Of a DNA stretch of 64,000 nt, positions 26,195 through 39,150 are shown in pieces (the stretch's first letter is position 1; each line of letters begins with the position of its first letter). Both the position numbers and the translations under genes were made by a program. The notes beneath the pieces are model-generated. The model was given only the letters and a program-made list of their open reading frames with translations. It ran no database searches and had not been told where the DNA came from. This stretch comes from Haemonchus contortus (Eukaryota; Nematoda; Chromadorea; Rhabditida; Trichostrongylidae), in NCBI GenBank assembly GCA_000469685.2, contig LS997565.1, positions 47,172,810 to 47,236,809 of the forward strand, read 5' to 3'.

Positions 26195-26700
26195 TTCACA
26201 TCAACCCACTTTTACCAGTGCCTCTTTCTTTTCTATCTTCACAGCCATGAGCCGACTGATGATCCTGTTGACAGCAGAAGCAGTGTCCCCGAGGGACCCC
26301 GCTACTGCTATGGTCACAAGATTGTCTTCTTTCTTGCCGTAGAGTCTGACACCTTTCCCGATCTCTTTAGAATTAACTCTCTCCATTGTCTCTTGAAGAC
26401 ATAGAAGCTGATTACTTCTGCCTCTCATCAGATCAGCAATTTTGCTGGTTTTCTCAGTGAGCTATCCAACCCTTCAAGGTCCAGCTTCCAAGTAACTTAT
26501 TTGGCTGCTTGGTGGACACGGTCTTGTCTACCCGGCTTGTCAACTTGTGTCTGACACTGGTACCGAAACCAGTTTTTGCAAGGCTGGTATTGACTTTGCA
26601 AGGAGGTGAGATGGGTTTCAGCTCAAAATTTGTTAAAAGAGTTGTGCAAGAATTCCGCCTCCTTGAATGTGCCACAACTTGATTTCTTTGGCGCAACAAG
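26195..26700 (-). pseudogene. LINE (RTE-type) endonuclease N-terminal fragment
   Basis: Two adjoining minus-strand frames (26699-26454 and 26428-26201) contain NKLLGSWTLKG, KIADLMRGRSNQLLCLQETM with the catalytic-type Glu of the apurinic-endonuclease fold, EIGKGVRLY, and ISRLMAVKIEKK. This corresponds to the start of the RTE/LINE endonuclease (N-x-GT-L, C-x-QET, RLM-x-x-K). The frame is broken between the two pieces and the rest of the element is missing. Confidence 0.65.
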
Positions 26701-26787
26701 GGTAGCAGGTGTCACCACTGAGAGAACTAGCAAAGTGTACATTCCGAGAGCTATCAGGTGTTGAGGTAACCACGTTTGTGCCTAGTA

Positions 26788-29381
26788 CAGTACTCGTCGT
26801 AAGAACTCAAAAATTTACGAGAATACCGCGAAATCGCGACTTTTCCGTCTTCTTTATAAATCGCTTCAGAATGAATTAATCAAAAAGAAAAAACACCGTT
26901 GATAGCAACACAAGATGATATCCTAAAATGTTAAATATGCTTTATTTTAGATTGCACCATGCACTTGAGCTCCATCCAAAAAGTGATTGCATGCACCTGG
27001 GGTGCACGCTTTAGTGTTTGTAGGGGCTCATTGGTCCCTTGAGATGATCTTTTCAGAACTTGCTTCGGATTGCGCCACGTACTCGACTTTACTCAGTAAA
27101 ATGTGAGAATGATTGTTGGTTTCGTTTGGTCTCCATCGTTGCTTTTTTGGTTTGAAGGCTGAAGATGACTGCATCTACGGCCACTGCACTCAATGCTCCT
27201 CTTTACAGGCTTCATTGAGGATATGACATCAATTTACGGCAAATAGCGAGGTCGATTTTTTTGGCATTTTTTCTTTTTTGGAGGAATTTTCCTACGGAAT
27301 CTGAGGAAGTGGTGTTCAGGCACTCCACTGTCGTAGACTCTCATTTGTCTGCAAGTCTGTAATGGCGCGCCCTCTCATAGGCCAAAATTTCTTCCTTGGT
27401 ATGGCCCCAAACTTCGAACTTCGTCAAGCCCAGATCATAGAACAATGTTTTTTTCCTTTTCCGCTGGCCTCTTTGTAACTGAGATATACACTGTTGGATT
27501 CCCCGTGAAATATGCTATCGAATGATGTATAGGTAAACCCGTGACGAAAACCTCCCTCCACAACCACTTTCTGCAGCAGGCCTGTCTCTGAGCGGTTTCC
27601 TGCAGGGCGTGTTCGAATACGTATGCGGCCGGGTACTGTAGTGGCGGAAAATTCGAGACTTTCGAATGATAATTATTTATCATTCGGAGCTCATTTATCT
27701 TCGATGATCTCATTCAGCACACTATGCTTCATACACAGCTCATGGTTTTGACATCGGGTGTTATGTGGTAATGAAGCTTCTGTCTGAGCAACTCAGGTTC
27801 TGGACACCGCCTCGCCACTACCCGATCGCTACAATGCGATTGCCATCTTTCTGCAACTAACTCTAGTGGATTGAGGTACGAGTGATTTTCTGAGTGTTAC
27901 ATGTCCTGGCTCATTCTGGATGTCGGAGCCACCAATGACACCTTTGCTAAAGTGAGATTTGATGATGTGTATGAGTTTATGCAGTGTGTCTGAATTATAT
28001 TTTCTATTTATTCGTGTCACATCCTTGTGATGTATTATCAAATAAAAGGGGGACTAGATCTGCTGGTGGCGGGGTACTGAAGTGGCGAGAAGGGAGTTGG
28101 ATCGATTAATGACTTCTTTAAAGGGGGGGGGGTAAGTTCTGCAGGGGACGAGCTACTGTAGTGGCGGGAAAACGGGCAGTTTGAATAGGAGTTCTGAGGC
28201 GGTCTGAAGGGGCGGTGGTGAGAAGGGAGCCTAGGTAGGGAGTAGGGGGAGCCTAGATAATTGTTTGAGTGGGAGCAAGATCTGCAGGAGGCGGGTTACT
28301 GTAGTGTGGGGCAGTTTAAATGAAAGCTTTGAGACAGTCTGAATTAGCGGTGCATCTACGATCTCTGCATTCAACACTTCTCCTTACAGGTTCCGTTGAG
28401 AATATGACATCAATTTACGGCAAAGTAAGGAGTCGATTTTTTGGCATTTTTCAATTTTCGGGGGGATTTTTCTCCGGATTATTGTAGACTACTCTTTGTG
28501 TACTGCGAGGCTGTTGTGGTACACCTTATCAAAGATCAGCAGTTTTCTCTTGGTGTGGCTCCAAGCTTCGCCTATCGTCACGCTCAAGCTGCAAAATTAT
28601 GTTTTTTCCCCTTGCCGCTTGAATTTTTCAATTACATTGTATGCTGTTAGATTATCCGTAAAGAGTGCTACCTAATAAATGTTTTTCCCATCGATAAGGG
28701 AAAAAACGTTGTTTTGTTTGGGCTTGACGAAGTTCGAAGTTTGGGGCCATACCAAGGGAGAAATTTTGGTCTATGAGAGGGTGTGCTATTACAGACTTGC
28801 AGACAACGAAGAGATGCCTACGGCAGTTGAGTGCCTCAACACCTTCTCCTCAGATTCCGCAGAAAAATTCCTCCAAAAAAGAAAAAATGTCAAAAAAATC
28901 GACTTTGCTGTTTTGCCGTAAATTGATGTCATGTCCTCAATGAAGCCTGTGAAGAGGAGCATTGAATGCAGAGGCCGTAGATGCAGTCACCTTCAGCCTT
29001 CAAATCAAAAAAAGAACGATGGAGACCAAACAAAACCAACAATCAATTCACATTGTACTGTGAATGTCGAGTACGTTTCGCAATTTAAAGCAAATTGTGA
29101 ACAGATCATCTCCAGGGACCAATAAGCCCCTACAAACACTGAAACGTGCACCCCAGGTGCATGCAATCACTCTTCGGATGGAGCTCAAGTGCATGGCGCA
29201 ATCCAAAATTAAGCATATTTGCATTTTAGGATATCATCTTGTAGAGCTCGATAAGCTGAGTTCAACGGTGTTTTTTTTTCTTTTCGATTAATTTATTTTG
29301 AAGCAATTTATAAAGAAAAAACGAAAAAGACGCAAACTCGCGCTATTCTTGTAAATTTTTGAGTTCTTACGGCGAGTACTG
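26788..29381. mobile_element. 2.6 kb foldback element with long inverted arms
   Basis: Starts CAGTACTCGTCGTAAGAACT after TA (26786-26787) and ends with the inverted equivalent before TA (29382-29383). Arms of roughly 650-700 bp (26788 to about 27450; about 28690 to 29381) are inverted repeats of each other. A second, more diverged direct copy of the inner part of the left arm lies at about 28340-28680. Between them, at 27610-28320, the motif TACTGTAGTGGCGGGAAA recurs four times in decayed form, with a run of ten G near 28123. No transposase recognised. Confidence 0.8.
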
Positions 29382-29481
29382 TACTTAGAACAAGCACAAT
29401 TCTAGATGGGGTTCCGTTCAAAATAAAAGCGTGACAATTTTCTAATAATCAGAACGAGATACATATATTTATGTGCACACC

Positions 29482-29770
29482 GGGCGGAGGTAGTGTGGTG
29501 GTACTTCGCACACGCACGTTCACGAGTTCGAATCCCGGATCGATATCCGACTAGGCCAACGAAGCCTTCCATCGCTCTGGGGTCGGCTAATTGGTAAAAG
29601 ACTTGTCTGGGAGGATGAAAGCACTGACTTGTATTTCGGCTGGCCACCGCAAGTCATTGTATAAGCCACATACGCACTCACTACGCCACTACGATTCTGA
29701 ATGGAAGTCTAGTGCGAGGGCGCATCCCTCAGACGATATTGACCAAGAACTTTATCCTTTATCCTTTATG
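29482..29770 (+). mobile_element. tRNA-derived SINE, near full length
   Basis: Begins GGGCGGAGGTAGTGTGGTGG (A-box-like), B box GAGTTCGAATCCCGG at about 29523, then the shared body and a tail of repeated TTTATCC. Starts about 100 bp beyond the foldback element. Confidence 0.82.
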
Positions 29771-30570
29771 TGCACACTATGGGTGGATGAGTTATCGGAT
29801 CGTCGAGCTTGATATTCATGTCGCCGAACAAATTTCTTGAATCAGATGATGAGCAATGTCTGCATATTCTCGTGCACTCCGAGAAATGTTGCATCGATAC
29901 GTGTGTCTCTATACTTCTGTCATCCTCTTGCTATATTTTGGGCGTGTGGAAGCTGTCCCTGAAGCAAAGATAAAGTTGCAAGATAAGCAGCTCAGCTAAG
30001 CAGCTGGATCTGGCGTTGTAGGCGAGCCAATCCAGCAGAGTGATTGAGCTCCGTAGCTTTACACTATTTCGTGGTAAATTGTTTTTGACGGATTTGTTGA
30101 TAATGACAGCTCGTTTCCGAATGATAGTAGTTATATTAATATTGAGAGAATTCCACTCTTATGAAGAATGATAAGAAGCACTCAGGATAATCTACTAAAT
30201 TTTTCTGAGTAGTCTTTGATGTGAAAAAATTTATTTCGAAAAACGCATGTGATACAATAAACTTCCATTTTCGAAAAATTATGTTACCAAATGTATCGCC
30301 ACCTAAAGCGGCCACTTCAGCTGTCCTATTCTTACGGACTACATACATGCGCGGCTCAGCAGTGGTTTCGTCACAATACTGCGCTGAATGCTTCAAATGA
30401 GTAGATTTACAAAGAAATGATTTCATATTTCATTTCTAAGCTCTCATAGAGAAATCTAGATACAGAGCACTAGCCCTTGAAGAGATGATCCTTGAATAGT
30501 CCACGATAACATGCCATTCACTTTCAATGAAATCAGTGCAAAAACAAAACTGTAGACCATTTATAAAGAG
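29771..30570. other. downstream region of receptor C, no gene seen
   Basis: Nothing recognised between the SINE and the stop codon of receptor C. Confidence 0.4.
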
Positions 30571-33500
30571 TTATTTTCCTGCTGTGGATAGTGTAGCGAT
30601 GCTCTTTTGAGCCGGTTTTCCTCCAGGTTCCACTTGTAGAACGCCAGCTTTCTTCCGACAGCATAAAAATAAATATTTTTGGAATACGAGTCGGTAGTCC
30701 CTGCTGAAATGTTGAAGAGAATTAGCTTCGAATTGAAATTCAAACGTGACTTCTGAAGCAAGTATGCTCAATTATGATTTCCAGTACACAGTTTTCAAGT
30801 CACACAACTTACTACTCGTACTCTTTTCCTATCTTATCCACTCTCTAGACGCAAATGATCGAAGAGGGCTGAGCTCACAAGAAAAGGGTAATTCTGAGAG
30901 TTACAGCAGTCGTGACGAAATCACTATCCACAAAGTGCTAATCTCTAAGTTTTCGTCTAATTTCGACCAGAAAATACCTAGGGATCTCGTTATATATCGT
31001 TGAACAAAGCTTAAGCCCAGATTATGTCATAAATGTGTTATTCCGCATGCGCAGAAGGAGAGAAACACAGCGAACGTTTATTTCTACCAATGCTACAATG
31101 AAACATTTTTGTCGTCTCCATAGTGATGAGCTACAGTAGCGCTCAAAAGTCTTCGGTGAAATGGTTCTTCAGCCGTACTTTTCAGTCGTAACTTCTTTCC
31201 TACTGGATCTAATCAAGCGAAATTTCTATATTCGGAGCGTGGATGTATTGTGAATATTTACCACTATCAACCTGCAATCTGATCATGTTCCAGACATTCC
31301 GAAGAGCATGAACTCAAAACCGACTGAAAATACAGATGATGGTCCTTCTAGAATCTCTTTCCTTTTTATCATGTCAAAAGTGTACGAGCGGTAACGCCGA
31401 TTACAATAGATGAGAAAAACGCACATAAGGTGCGAATAAGTGCAGACGTCAACAACTTTACTTTTAGCAAAATCTGCTACCGCAACAAACACCTTACTCT
31501 ACCTGTGGAAATTGCAGATTTGCAGTGAAATAGGGTTGGGTATTGTGTAATATGCTCTAGATAGACATATTCAAATTTCGTGTCATTCGGTCTACTAAGA
31601 GAAAAGTTATGAACGAAAAAGCGTCAAAGCATTTCACCGAAGATTTTTGAGCGCTACTGTATGTATATCAATGGCTGACCTGATAAAATAGTAGATAAAG
31701 ATGTTGGCGACTGCAGGTATATTGGCAAAAAGTCCAGCAAGTAAATCCGCATCCGCTCTGGTAACATCATGATCGACAACTGGTGCGAGAACTCCGACAA
31801 GAGTTCCAGTGAACCAACTTAATACTACAGTGAGACTGGTCACAATCAGTGACCTATATATATTCTTCATCTTGTCATTATCTACAACAAGAATGATAAG
31901 GCTTCCTGTATCGTGAAGAAGTTTTCTAGCTTGTATATCTTTCAATAGTCTTTGTTGAAAGCTATGCTTCATATTTATGACGCAACTCATTCGTAGACAT
32001 CAGAGCTAACTCATGGGGGTTTAAAAGTACTATTATTACTCGATTGCTTTGCAAGTGCCACAGCGCCCTCCACGCCACCCAACTTGCAATTTTATTGCTC
32101 ACTAACCTTGCTCGCTCTGCCGCATGTTGTAAATTCCCGAGCATTATCTTTATGCGACTATACAGCGGACTTATCCCTTCATAGATCGAGGGATTCTAAG
32201 ACAGGCATATTGGAGAGTCGAGAAGATAGGTCTCATACCCTTCTTCCTGACACCCCTTAAGCCTACCTACCTGTTACTATATGTAGCCTTTGAGATCATT
32301 CCTTCATACGTTGTTTCGCAAATTTACTTGGCACTTTAATTTTCCACAGAGTAAGGCGAACTTATGAGAGCAAATAAATGAGACAAATGTGGTTCAAAGT
32401 GGTGGGTTTTCAGTGAGCATTAGCATGGCGGTGAGAGTGCGATTGATTCGAATCAAAAGGGTAGTCAGAGACCGAACGAATTCAGCTCTTTTCTCGCACT
32501 ATGTACGGAACATCTTTCGTTGCGGATATGTACCTCGAACAGAAATGAGATGACTCCTTTCAAAATGTTCGAGTGATCGTTTGTCGAATACTTATGTACT
32601 AGTGAGCAAAACTAGCTATTTTCTCCCCTAGTACTTAACTAATGAAACTCGAAAAGGCAATTGAAGGCAACTTCACTGAAGGAAAGGAAATCAAAGTGAA
32701 CGACGATGTCGTGTCACCTTGTGCTACACACCTTTTTCTATGACAGTTTTGCTACCAACGAGGATATTCACTTACTTGATGTGGCCTTTTTCATAAAGTA
32801 TAGGAACAGAGCATAGCAAAGAATGATCAGCACGTTGACGGCAATAACGAATTTTGTTATCACTAAGTATATGATGCCGTTTTGAGGAGCAGTGATTTCA
32901 CAGAGAATGTACCTAGAATATGGAATCTATTTGTTTCAGTGTTACCTCTCTCTTTAATCTAAAGGTTCTATAGTGAAAATTGCTACTTATTTTGCATTTC
33001 CCAGAGGAGCTAGACTGTTTCTAGCTGTTCAAAGCTGATTGGGTACTTGTTGCTAAATGAGTTAATGCGCTGCAGAAAAGAAATAGATATTAACACTGGT
33101 TATAATAGTAACACACACTAGATATTAACACTAATTATTATAGTTTTGAAAGCCTCAACGATTGTGAGGGAGTGTAAAAGAACGTGAGAAAATGAAGAAC
33201 CGGAGCGATAGGAGGAGTGAAGGTATGCAAGTATGCCAATTTTTGGATTTCCACTCCCTGCGTTTTGTTCTGACACATTAATTGCAAGCAGTGAGCTTCA
33301 TCCATTTCGGAACCTTTATACGCCTTGAAAATTTCTGGGGATTTCCCTTTTTTGACTTGACCAATGTTACTAGAACAGAACCCAGGTCTATTTGTAAAAC
33401 TTCATTGTTTCAAGACTTATTCGAAGGATCCCTTGACAATATGAACACAACAGGCATTGTAAAATCATATGTTCATCTGCGGTGCTTCACATATCCACTA

Positions 33501-35918
33501 GATGCGTTCAATTGAAATGGCCAGTGGAGAGGGAAGAAAAGGTCATCGCATTTCCACAAGCGCATAGAGCATCTAATAGTGGCGCAGCGTGGCATCGGCT
33601 ACAACTACCCCCTCCCCCACTGTGCGTGTGATTGGCTGCTTTCAAGTCCGCCGGCCGGCCCACGAACGAACGAGCGCGCGCCCGCGGCGACGCTTGCACT
33701 CTTGTTTACAGCTTAACCTTGATCGATACCGCATTCCGAATAGTCCCCTGCCGGCGCGCGCGCTCGCGTTTTGGCCGGAGGACTATGAAAGCAGCCATTT
33801 TATCACGATTGCAGGCTGCTACCGAGGGTAGTTATGAAACATAGGCAAGAGCACAAGTAGTAGACCGATAAATAATTAATGGCAATTTTCCACTCACTCT
33901 TTTTCTTCCCGTTCGATGAACATCCATACGCCAAAACCCATAGTAATGACTACGGCTGGCATAACATGCATAGCGATGTAGGCCATAGGGTAATTTTGCA
34001 CAAGCATAGTACTGAAACGGATGATAATCAAGAGATTAGTTTTAGATGCAGATAACTATGCATGTTCGGAAAATTTCAGGCTAATCCTGATTTCGACTCC
34101 TTTAAAAATTTTCTAAAGGACAAATGCGTTGATAAGAACACTGTACACTTTATTTTGATTTATAATGGTTTGCCATTATTCTAGAAGTTTCATTGTCCTG
34201 CATAGACATTGCTCATAGAAGATTGCAGACTTTTTCGGCACACAATTTAATTTGTTGCTATCAACTGAGAATGATGTCCTCAACTATTGCCGATCTTTGA
34301 AAGTGCTTTCACCGCACATACATTTCACAGAGCATTGTCTCTATGGGTAGCACATCTTTTCCGTCATCCCAGCTGCTCCCTTTATTTTGTGGTTGAAGCA
34401 TTTTACTCAAACAGGACTCAAGAAAACTTAACATGCTTCAGAGTGGAATATAGAGGAACATTCACTTTTCTAGAAGATATTATGCACATTCTTGAAATTT
34501 TGTCGAAGGTTTTCCATAAAAGATGAACCCACCACAACAAAAATCAGCGTAAACTTCGCAAACAACCAAATAGAATGCTCGCTAAAGTACTGTTACGAGT
34601 ACTTGCTTCTTGAATTTTCATCAAATCAAAGAAATCCACTAATTAGTTTTTGTTTAAACTATAATAGCAGTCAGAAGCCTTAAGCGAATTACTTACTAAA
34701 TTCTTTGAAGAGACATCAACCTGTCAAGAGCTAAGTTCAGTATCCAAATAGTTGTAAGCAAAATGCCACAAGAAGGGATAAGTTGCCAACAGGCGCAAAC
34801 GGCTTGAGACATTGTGTGACTGGGAATCCTGAACGAGAAGAAGTTCGTGAGGGAATTGTTCAAAGTTTTTTTCATAGTTTTTATACACAGATTCCCACTC
34901 TGGAAGAGCTAATATTGGCTCCTTTTCTATTTTACATTGTGATTCCGTTGAAAGGCACGACTCATTGCGTTTGGACTCAACTGAACAGAAAAAATTAGCC
35001 ATTGCGGGGCAGGTGAATCAAGTGGATAAGGATAAAGTTTTTGGCGTTAATCAATCCTGTCTGAGGGTTGCGCCCCGCACTCGACACTCATTCAGAATCG
35101 TAGAGGCGTAATGAATGCTTATGTGGCCTATACAATGACTTGCGGCGGCCAGCTGATGTACAAGTCAGTGCTTTTATCCACCCAGACGAGTCTGGTACCA
35201 TTTTCCAGCAACGACATATTGCAGTCTGGAGATTGCAGCCGACTGAAAAGCTTTATCGGATTTCAGGTAAATTCGATCCTGGCTCTGCAGCCGTACATTC
35301 TATAGTAGTAGGTGTGGAAGTAAAACTGCACTTTTTTAAAGACTGCCCCAATTTCTATATGGTGCAGCAGTGTCAGAGTATTCCGACTTTGTGCTTTTTT
35401 CCATAGTACTACAAGACTTTTTGTTGCATTGTAGGAAGAAACTTTTCAACGTTTTTCTGAACAAATCACGATAATGCACATATGTATGTATACTAACGGC
35501 TTCCGGAAAATTCCCTCCTTGGATTGATTCAAATGTGAACAAGATATTAGGAGACGATCAGAAAAATTATTTGTGTTGAGCTCAGTCTTTGCCGTAAAAG
35601 TTTTCCTATGGAAGTTCAAACTTACGCATAGTATGTGACCATCATTACGTATAGACCGAACATCTGCATAATATCGCTAGCGGAAATTAGGGCAATGAGT
35701 ATGTTGCATGTACTTCGTAGGTTTCTAAACATAACAGATTTGGCTGAACAAATGAAGTAATCAGAAAATTATTTTTTATCACGCTAACTTATTGAGAACT
35801 AAAAAGCGTACTTCGATCGTACAGTAACGTAGATAATGAGAACATTTCCGATTGTGCCTACTGTTGGAACAATCAAATAGACCACTTGATAAACAGGCGA
35901 TATAGTTACGGTGTGCAT
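30571..35918 (-). CDS. srsx-type serpentine chemoreceptor C (7 exons)
   Basis: Third srsx-class receptor. Exons on the minus strand: 35918-35812, 35724-35626, 34828-34697, 34011-33898, 32912-32776, 31881-31680, 30703-30571, giving 307 aa. It is closer to B than to A: TVGTIGN in TM1, LRSTCNILIALISASD, ALDRLMSLQRIYTML across TM3 into exon 4, GFGVWMFIERE at the end of TM4, YILCEITAP before TM5, NIYRSLIVTSLTVVLSWF in TM6, and SRDYRLVFQKYL after TM7. Its exon 5 is three codons shorter than that of B because the stretch after TM5 lacks part of the Thr/Ser repeat. Intron 6 contains a 526 bp MITE ending only 20 bp from the exon 6 donor; intron 4 contains a GC-rich inverted-repeat element at 33631-33799. 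No stop or frameshift was found. Confidence 0.88.
31134..31659 (+). mobile_element. MITE family 1, copy in intron 6 of receptor C
   Basis: 526 bp, same orientation and same ends as 2171-2693, with TA at 31132-31133 and 31660-31661. Ends 20 bp from the exon 6 donor of receptor C. Confidence 0.9.
33631..33799. repeat. GC-rich inverted-repeat element, copy 1
   Basis: Outer ends ATTGGCTGCTTTCAAGTCC and GGACTATGAAAGCAGCCATT are inverted repeats, and the inner ends are CCGGCCGGCC-rich. The interior is far richer in G+C (GCGCGC runs) than the rest of the window. It lies in intron 4 of receptor C. Confidence 0.6.
35026..35205 (-). mobile_element. tRNA-derived SINE, 5'-truncated
   Basis: Tail AAGGATAAAG and body present; head missing. 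Lies upstream of exon 3 of receptor C, inside intron 2. Confidence 0.75.
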
Positions 35919-36723
35919 GATGAGTTGAAGTGCAAAAGTATTAGGCGAAGTTTGTCTGAAATGTTCCTTTATGTACTTCTCAAAGCATAGAATGCAATAT
36001 TCCACAAGATCCGATTCTTCTTTTTATTTCACAGAATTATGGAAAAAGTCAATGAAAAGTGCATGTATAATATCATATATTTAATTTGACAGATTCCGCG
36101 CCTAGATTTTGCTTGCCTTTCTCGACAGCTGTTCACGCATCAGTGTAAGATATCGTCCCAGATTATGGAAGTCATCTCAATGTGCTATGACAGACCTCTG
36201 CACCATCGTGCTTCTAGCAACAAAGTCCTTAAACAGATGTCTACATCCCATAGATGGTCATTCTCACCTGAATGTAGGCCTTCCATTTCCTCAGCTTCTA
36301 CATCTCTTTTGATCATTTTGAAAACTTCAATCACAAAGTCCAAGGCGAGTAAGTGACTAATCATCGGTCTTGTTCACAAATTGTCGTCCATTAACTACCT
36401 TTGGCGTATTCTCCTTTCCTACCTAATTGTCACTATCTCTTTATTACAGGCACTTTCAACATCTCTGTCTCAAGGATCGCTTTTAGAGTGGATTTCATAT
36501 GTCATTCGAACGCTTATTTTTTGCGTGGTTTTGAATTAATAGATGACATGATACATACTCGAAAATGAATGAATAATTGCTTCTTGAGATTATTACAGAA
36601 TTTTTGCAATTATCGCTTATGAGGATCTTCCCTCAAATACCATCCAGAATTCGAGCATGTACCGCCATTCTAGGAATATATACTTTTAGTCTTCAACTTC
36701 CTTCTTGCATTATCCCCGCACGC

Positions 36724-36990
36724 TGTCATAGTATGCCGGCGTGCGTGCTTGCGTGCGTGCCGGCGTGCCGAGATAGTCTAGGGGGCAGGAGGGAGGCAGA
36801 CGGTCGATCAGCCCCTTCGGAAGACTGAAAACAAAAATGAACAAGATCAAAAACCAAACAACCAGGGGCTTGGGCAAATGGTTTTTGACCTTGTCTCTCT
36901 TTGTTTACAGTCTTTCGTAGGGGCTGACCGACCGTCTACCTCCCTCCTCTCCCCTAGCACTGCGTCGGCACGCCGGCGGACTATGAAAGC
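36724..36990. repeat. GC-rich foldback element, copy 2
   Basis: Two arms of about 115 bp in inverted orientation surround a short AT-rich centre at about 36840-36890. The ends CATAGTATGCCGGCGTG and CACGCCGGCGGACTATGAAA resemble those of 33631-33799, suggesting one family. No coding content. Confidence 0.65.
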
Positions 36991-39004
36991 ATTCATTTAC
37001 ACGCAATGCAACAAGCGTCTTAATCCCTATTGACGCAGCGATTTAGCGAAAACCCGTATTTTGCAAGCGACTCACTAAAGTTGAAGTCGGCATATATAGC
37101 AAAACATCATTACTTACGGGCCGACATGTCTCTACCGTTAATTTTTTATTTCTTTGGAAAATCCAAAACGCGTCGAATGCTTTTCTTGCCAAAAGTTCCG
37201 TCTCCTGCGCTAATACATATCGTGCACTTTATTTCGAAAATGTTGTTATTGTGCTCCTTAGTTTAATGTCTTCCACCGATGATGCCTCTAGGTATAGATG
37301 AATGTCCGTCCATAGCTGATGATCTTTTGCCGTATATGCGCTGCGCTTGTGAATCAGTAGCACTATAACACGATCTTCCTTATCACAAGTATACGGAGAC
37401 AGCAGTGAGTCTCATTCGCTACTTACAGTCGCCTGTGGCGATAGCGGATTTTCCACGCATAAGCGGCGAAACTTTGATGAGTCGCTTGCAAAATGCGGGG
37501 TTCGAATGAATCGTTACTTTTGCCATAGAGGATAACACGTCTGCTGGATGGCGTGTAAATCACCTCCAAATGCGTACATGCCTGTGAAAACGACGATTGC
37601 GTCGGAACTTTAGGCCGTTTGACTTAATATAGTGTTCTACCTGAGATCCTCGAGCCGAACATAATTACATGCTCTTAGGTTGTTGCACTATCGTGATTGG
37701 AATTCTTTATCGAAGTATGATTTCTTTTATCGAAATTCTCGATTGACGTTCAAAAAATGCGGGGGTGACGTGATCTGCATGTAATTAAGGTGAGAAAAGA
37801 TAGAATTGTTGTGAATCTCGGCGAAAGGAAGCATAACTAGTGGGTTATGTACCACTGACGGTCAAAGTATGAAGGTTGGGCCAAAATTACGATGACAGCG
37901 CGTGAAGATGCTTTTACCATTTTTTTAAGTTCATAACACTTGAGCCGGTTTCGTGCATTTTACAAGGCAGTTACATCATTTCCTTCTTAGTGGTACACAA
38001 CTTTTGGCAGCTCCTAAAATTAATGGAAGCGTCACCCCCTCGTGAATGATCACCGCTTTGCATTTACGAGGACTTTTGACACGAGACATCTCCACACGAC
38101 TCGATGTAAAAACGGTAGTACTCAACCATAAGACGTTTCTCAGTTGTTGGGAACAATGCAGGTTGTAGAGTTAGACCTAATAGGCCTGCGGGTAAGTTTA
38201 GAAAGAGTGTTAAGGAAGTAGGGCGGAGATTTGCGTGGCAGTGAAGTTCACTCTACGCACAAAATAGCTAAGAAATAAACATGTCATGAAGTTTCTGCGC
38301 AAAATCGTGAAACCTCATCTGTACAACAAGGTTTTTATACGGTCAGCAAGTGATTCTTTCGGTGTGGGCAAGCTAAAGAGAAGAGAAAAGTCGGTTCACA
38401 AGAGCTGCATTCGCCGTTTCCGAAAAAATCATCATAGGGAATTCGTGTAGACTGACAAAAGATATTCACACTGAAAAAGCTGTTCAATTAGCGGAACGAC
38501 AGGATTTGTGCGAAGTTGATAGAAAAGGAAGTGATACGACGCGATGCTCACACACCTTCTTTAATGGCCTTTGCGGGCAACACCGGCAAGGGGGAAAACA
38601 CCTTCAATATTCGCAACTCAGGAGTCAACGTTTATATGAAGACTTTTTGATCTTGCCGTGTGCGACGGGACGCCATGGCGAATCGAACCGGGCATATTGT
38701 GAAACTCCTGATCGCAGATAAAAAATTGTAAAGGATTAAATAAGAGGAGCTCCCCGAACCCATAACCTTCGATCAATGGCTACTTAGGAGCCCTGACCCA
38801 TGGATATCTCAAAACCTAGATGCACGCCTTCGTCGTCACCTATCATCGTCTCGGAGCTTGCGTGTATGTTCCATTATATCTTGGTAGGAGTTCAATGATA
38901 AACACTTTTCTCGAATTTTCTTGCTTTTCAGCTTTCTATTCGCTTTCGGGGTGTGATATCTGTGTCATCATAATATTGGCCCACTCTTTAGAGTCTTTGA
39001 GCAT

Positions 39005-39150
39005 AATCAATCCCGTCTGAGGGATACGCCCCGCATTCGACTGCCATTTATAGTCGCAGTGATGACGTCTAAACGCAAGTGTGGCCTACGCCATGACTTG
39101 TGGCGACCAGCCGGTGTACTAGCTAGTGCTTTTATCTTCCCAGACAAGAT
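39005..39150 (-). mobile_element. tRNA-derived SINE, truncated
   Basis: Body from AATCAATCCCGTCTGAGGGA through CTTTTATCTTCCCAGACAAG; head absent. Confidence 0.7.

Noticed and set aside
29482..29560. tRNA gene
   Set aside because: B box is present but no cloverleaf with paired acceptor ends is seen, and the same head recurs joined to the same body elsewhere; it is a SINE.
38070..38720. Possible transposase relic
   Set aside because: Some charged stretches looked transposase-like but no catalytic motif or terminal repeat could be found.
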